Shown piece by piece: positions 5,245 to 6,884 of a DNA stretch of 6,884 nucleotides. Made by a program: the position numbers and the translations under genes. Numbering within the stretch: position 1 is the first letter of the stretch; each line of letters starts with the position of its first letter. Under the pieces are notes generated by a model, which made no database searches, had not been told where the DNA came from, and worked only from the letters and a program-made list of their open reading frames with translations. Source of the DNA: Candidatus Pelearchaeum sp. (GTDB lineage: Archaea > Thermoproteota > Nitrososphaeria_A > Caldarchaeales > Caldarchaeaceae); assembly GCA_015520425.1 (NCBI GenBank), contig WAQC01000098.1:1-6884 (forward strand). The letters are read 5' to 3'.

Positions 5245-6723
5245 ATGTATCGGAGTGTTGTCGCGTTATTGTTTGTTGCCGCGTTGCTGCTAACCCCAGT
5301 AGCGGCGGTTAGGCCAGCTCAGGCTCAGGGAGACGCGCAAGACGAGCTGGAGCGCCTGCCGCTGGGCATGGAGATACCAACACGACTCAAGGAACTGATA
5401 CAGGAACATAGGGGAAGGATAGAGGGCTTCATCATGGAGGTAAGGCTCCTACAGACTAACACCCAAGAGGAGCGTTTAGCTTTGTTGGAGGAGTTTCACG
5501 ACAGGCTCTGGCAGAGGCTTGAGGAGATAGCGCAGGCGCGTGAAGAGCTGCTTAGGCAGCTCCGCGAGGGGGAGATAACGCCGAGGGACTTCGCCGCGCG
5601 TATGAGGCTTCTCCACGCATCCCTAGCAGCGCTGGGCGAGGAGGGGCTTAGGCTGGGCGAGAGGCTGGGAAAGCTTGGCCGCGAGCTCGCTGGAGAGCTG
5701 AGGGACAGGGCTGAACGGCTAGCTGAGTCTAACAAGCTCTTCGCCGAGGAGATGCGCGAATTCGGGAGGCGTGTAGCGGAAGAGGCGTCGCAGAGAGCCC
5801 TAGAACTTAGGATGAACCTCACACGCGAGTGCGAGGCTGCTAAAAACCTCAGAGATAGACTAGCCAACCTGCTGTCTAGGCTCAGGGACATGCGCCAGCA
5901 GCTGGATGAGAGGATACAGATGCTTGAGCGCCGTATGTCCATGCTTAACGTTAACGCAAGTCGGCTCGCTGATACTGTGGAGCAGCTTAGGAATGAGTTG
6001 GCGCAGCTGAGGCAGGAGAGGCAGAGCTTGGAGGAGAGGCTGGCTGAGCTTAGCAGGAGCAGGGCTGCTCTGGAGTCGGAGATAAGCTCTCTCAGGGAGC
6101 AGCTCGCGCAGCTCCGCGAAACGCTGAGCCAGAGGCAGCGGGAGCTTAACAGCCTTGAGAACGAGCTGGCCAGCGTGGAGTCGGAGCTTGAAGGCCTCAA
6201 CCAGGAGAGGCGCGGCCTGGAGGAGGAGAGGGCAAGCCTCCAGGAGGAGATGGCATCACTGCCCCCGCAGGCTAAGAAGAGGCTTGAGGAGATTCAGGCC
6301 AGGCTGAGCCAGATTAGCGAGAGGCTGGCGCAGATTGAGAGGATGGTAAGCGAGCTCACCAACAGGCGCGCAGACATATCAGCCCAGATAAACCAAGCCC
6401 GCCAAAACATAGCGCAGGCGCAGCAGAGGATAGCCGAGATAGAGGCAGCGCTAAACGAGAAGACAAAAACCCTAGAGACGCTGGCCAGCGAGGAGAGGGA
6501 GATAAGCGATAGGATGCGCGACATCGCTGGGAAGATTAGCCAGGCCGAGAGGGGGCTGGAGAGAGCAGAGAGAGCGATAGACTTCTTCAAGAAGCATATC
6601 GCAGCAGTTGAGAGGGCGCTCAACAGGGCTATGCAGGAGGCTGGCCGTATTGAGGAGCAGATGTCGCAGCTTGAGGAGCAGATTAGCCGCGCCGAGCAGA
6701 GGATTGAGGAGCTGTGCAGCTAG
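5245..6723 (+). CDS. Secreted or membrane-anchored long coiled-coil protein, function unknown
   Basis: This encodes 492 aa. Residues 4-22 are a hydrophobic signal or anchor with a possible cleavage near AQA (about 26-28). Everything after is charged and helical. Residues 46-190 are predicted helical with Pro at 45 and 113. Residues about 195-338 and 342-490 are long heptad-type coiled coils rich in Glu, Arg, Leu and Gln, separated by Pro340-Pro341. The only two cysteines, Cys196 and Cys491, lie 144 residues before and 150 after the Pro-Pro, so an antiparallel hairpin would bring them together at its base. There is no Walker A or ABC signature, so it is not an SMC/Rad50 ATPase, and no second TM helix. 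Database hits to myosin or SMC would reflect composition. It could be a cell-surface spacer or scaffold. No Shine-Dalgarno is visible and a promoter sits 31 bp upstream. The TAG stop abuts the ATG of the radical SAM gene, so the two are probably co-transcribed. Confidence 0.8.
   Translation: MYRSVVALLFVAALLLTPVAAVRPAQAQGDAQDELERLPLGMEIPTRLKELIQEHRGRIEGFIMEVRLLQTNTQEERLALLEEFHDRLWQRLEEIAQAREELLRQLREGEITPRDFAARMRLLHASLAALGEEGLRLGERLGKLGRELAGELRDRAERLAESNKLFAEEMREFGRRVAEEASQRALELRMNLTRECEAAKNLRDRLANLLSRLRDMRQQLDERIQMLERRMSMLNVNASRLADTVEQLRNELAQLRQERQSLEERLAELSRSRAALESEISSLREQLAQLRETLSQRQRELNSLENELASVESELEGLNQERRGLEEERASLQEEMASLPPQAKKRLEEIQARLSQISERLAQIERMVSELTNRRADISAQINQARQNIAQAQQRIAEIEAALNEKTKTLETLASEEREISDRMRDIAGKISQAERGLERAERAIDFFKKHIAAVERALNRAMQEAGRIEEQMSQLEEQISRAEQRIEELCS
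6706..6711 (+). promoter_or_regulatory. Possible ribosome binding site of the radical SAM gene
   Basis: GAGGAG lies 12 nt before ATG 6724, inside the last Glu codons of the coiled-coil gene. Such GAG GAG pairs are common in this Glu-rich gene, so it may be incidental. Confidence 0.3.
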
Positions 6724-6884
6724 ATGAGGAGCTGGAACTTCGGTGAAAAGCCGCTCCTAGTATTCTGGGAGACGACCAAGGCATGCCTACTTACGTGCAG
6801 ACACTGCCGCGCCGAGGCCATAACCAGGCCACTGCCCAACGAGCTCAACGACGAGGAGTCGCGCAGAGTGGTGGAGCAGGTGCA
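6724..6884 (+). CDS. Radical SAM enzyme, 3' end outside window (SPASM/heme-biosynthesis-like subgroup)
   Basis: Only the first 53 codons are visible. The N-terminus reads KPLLVFWETTKACLLTCRHC, with the radical SAM cluster motif C-x3-C-x2-C at Cys21, Cys25 and Cys28. The three cysteines ligate the 4Fe-4S cluster that cleaves S-adenosylmethionine. The lead-in (strand LLVFWETTKAC) and the CRHC-RAEA continuation resemble the group that includes heme d1/heme biosynthesis enzymes (AhbC, AhbD, NirJ) and SPASM-domain peptide maturases such as PqqE; this subgroup call is from memory of the pattern. The substrate cannot be told without the C-terminal half. ATG 6724 follows directly on the TAG of the coiled-coil gene (TAGATG), in the same frame, so translation probably reinitiates there. 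Confidence 0.88.
   Translation, partial: MRSWNFGEKPLLVFWETTKACLLTCRHCRAEAITRPLPNELNDEESRRVVEQV

Noticed and set aside
5496..6200. 234-codon antisense open frame inside the coiled-coil gene
   Set aside because: Its translation is almost all Ser, Leu, Ala and Arg, the mirror of Glu/Arg/Leu-rich coiled-coil codons on the other strand. No domain or start signal is seen. The similar frames at 6294-6623 and 4621-5055 (both - strand) are rejected for the same reason.
5820..6720. SMC/Rad50-type ATPase
   Set aside because: The coiled coil is SMC-like in composition, but there is no Walker A, Walker B or signature motif, no CxxC zinc hook, and there is an N-terminal export signal.
6721..6723. TAG as a pyrrolysine or readthrough codon joining the two proteins
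   Set aside because: An ATG follows at once and begins a normal radical SAM N-terminus; nothing in the sequence supports decoding of the TAG. I keep only the junction geometry as an observation.
1..6884. tRNA, rRNA, CRISPR array, insertion sequence or attachment site
   Set aside because: I found no cloverleaf-like segment, regularly spaced repeats, transposase motifs or terminal inverted repeats; gaps between genes are all short and accounted for.

Overview
The window reads as chromosomal DNA of an archaeon, most likely a hyperthermophilic crenarchaeon. The Pyrodictiaceae/Desulfurococcales are my guess from overall style, not proven. The clues are heavy use of AGG/AGA arginine and ATA isoleucine codons, TATA/BRE-like promoters about 30 bp before start codons, leaders without a Shine-Dalgarno, tightly overlapping operons, a minimal DEAD-box helicase of the archaeal type, and a membrane-anchored winged-helix regulator of a kind common in archaea.

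Left block (1-1891, + strand): the 3' part of a three-gene operon of extracytoplasmic proteins. A right-handed beta-helix (NosD-like) protein, cut by the window edge, is fused to a C-terminal RDD membrane domain. It overlaps by 4 bp (ATGA) a membrane-anchored cupredoxin with an amicyanin-like Cys-x2-His-x2-Met copper loop. That gene overlaps by 4 bp (TTGA) a second cupredoxin in which the axial Met is replaced by Gln. The block looks like a copper electron-transfer or copper-delivery module.

Middle block (1906-3955, - strand): an ACT-V4R small-molecule sensor protein, convergent with the cupredoxin operon (stop codons 14 bp apart). Upstream of it on the same strand is a 372-aa DEAD-box RNA helicase. 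The 207-bp divergent region 3956-4162 holds a long imperfect inverted repeat, a palindromic TATA element and a second smaller inverted repeat.

Right block (4163-6884, + strand): a signal peptide-ectodomain-TM-winged helix protein (one-component transmembrane regulator, COG2512-like). After a 95-bp gap with a T-rich terminator and a duplicated BRE/TATA-like motif comes a secreted 492-aa coiled-coil protein. Its only two cysteines sit symmetrically about a central Pro-Pro. Its TAG stop is followed directly, in the same frame, by the ATG of a radical SAM enzyme that runs off the window. No RNA genes, CRISPR arrays or mobile elements were recognised, and no stretch over 300 bp lacks a gene.
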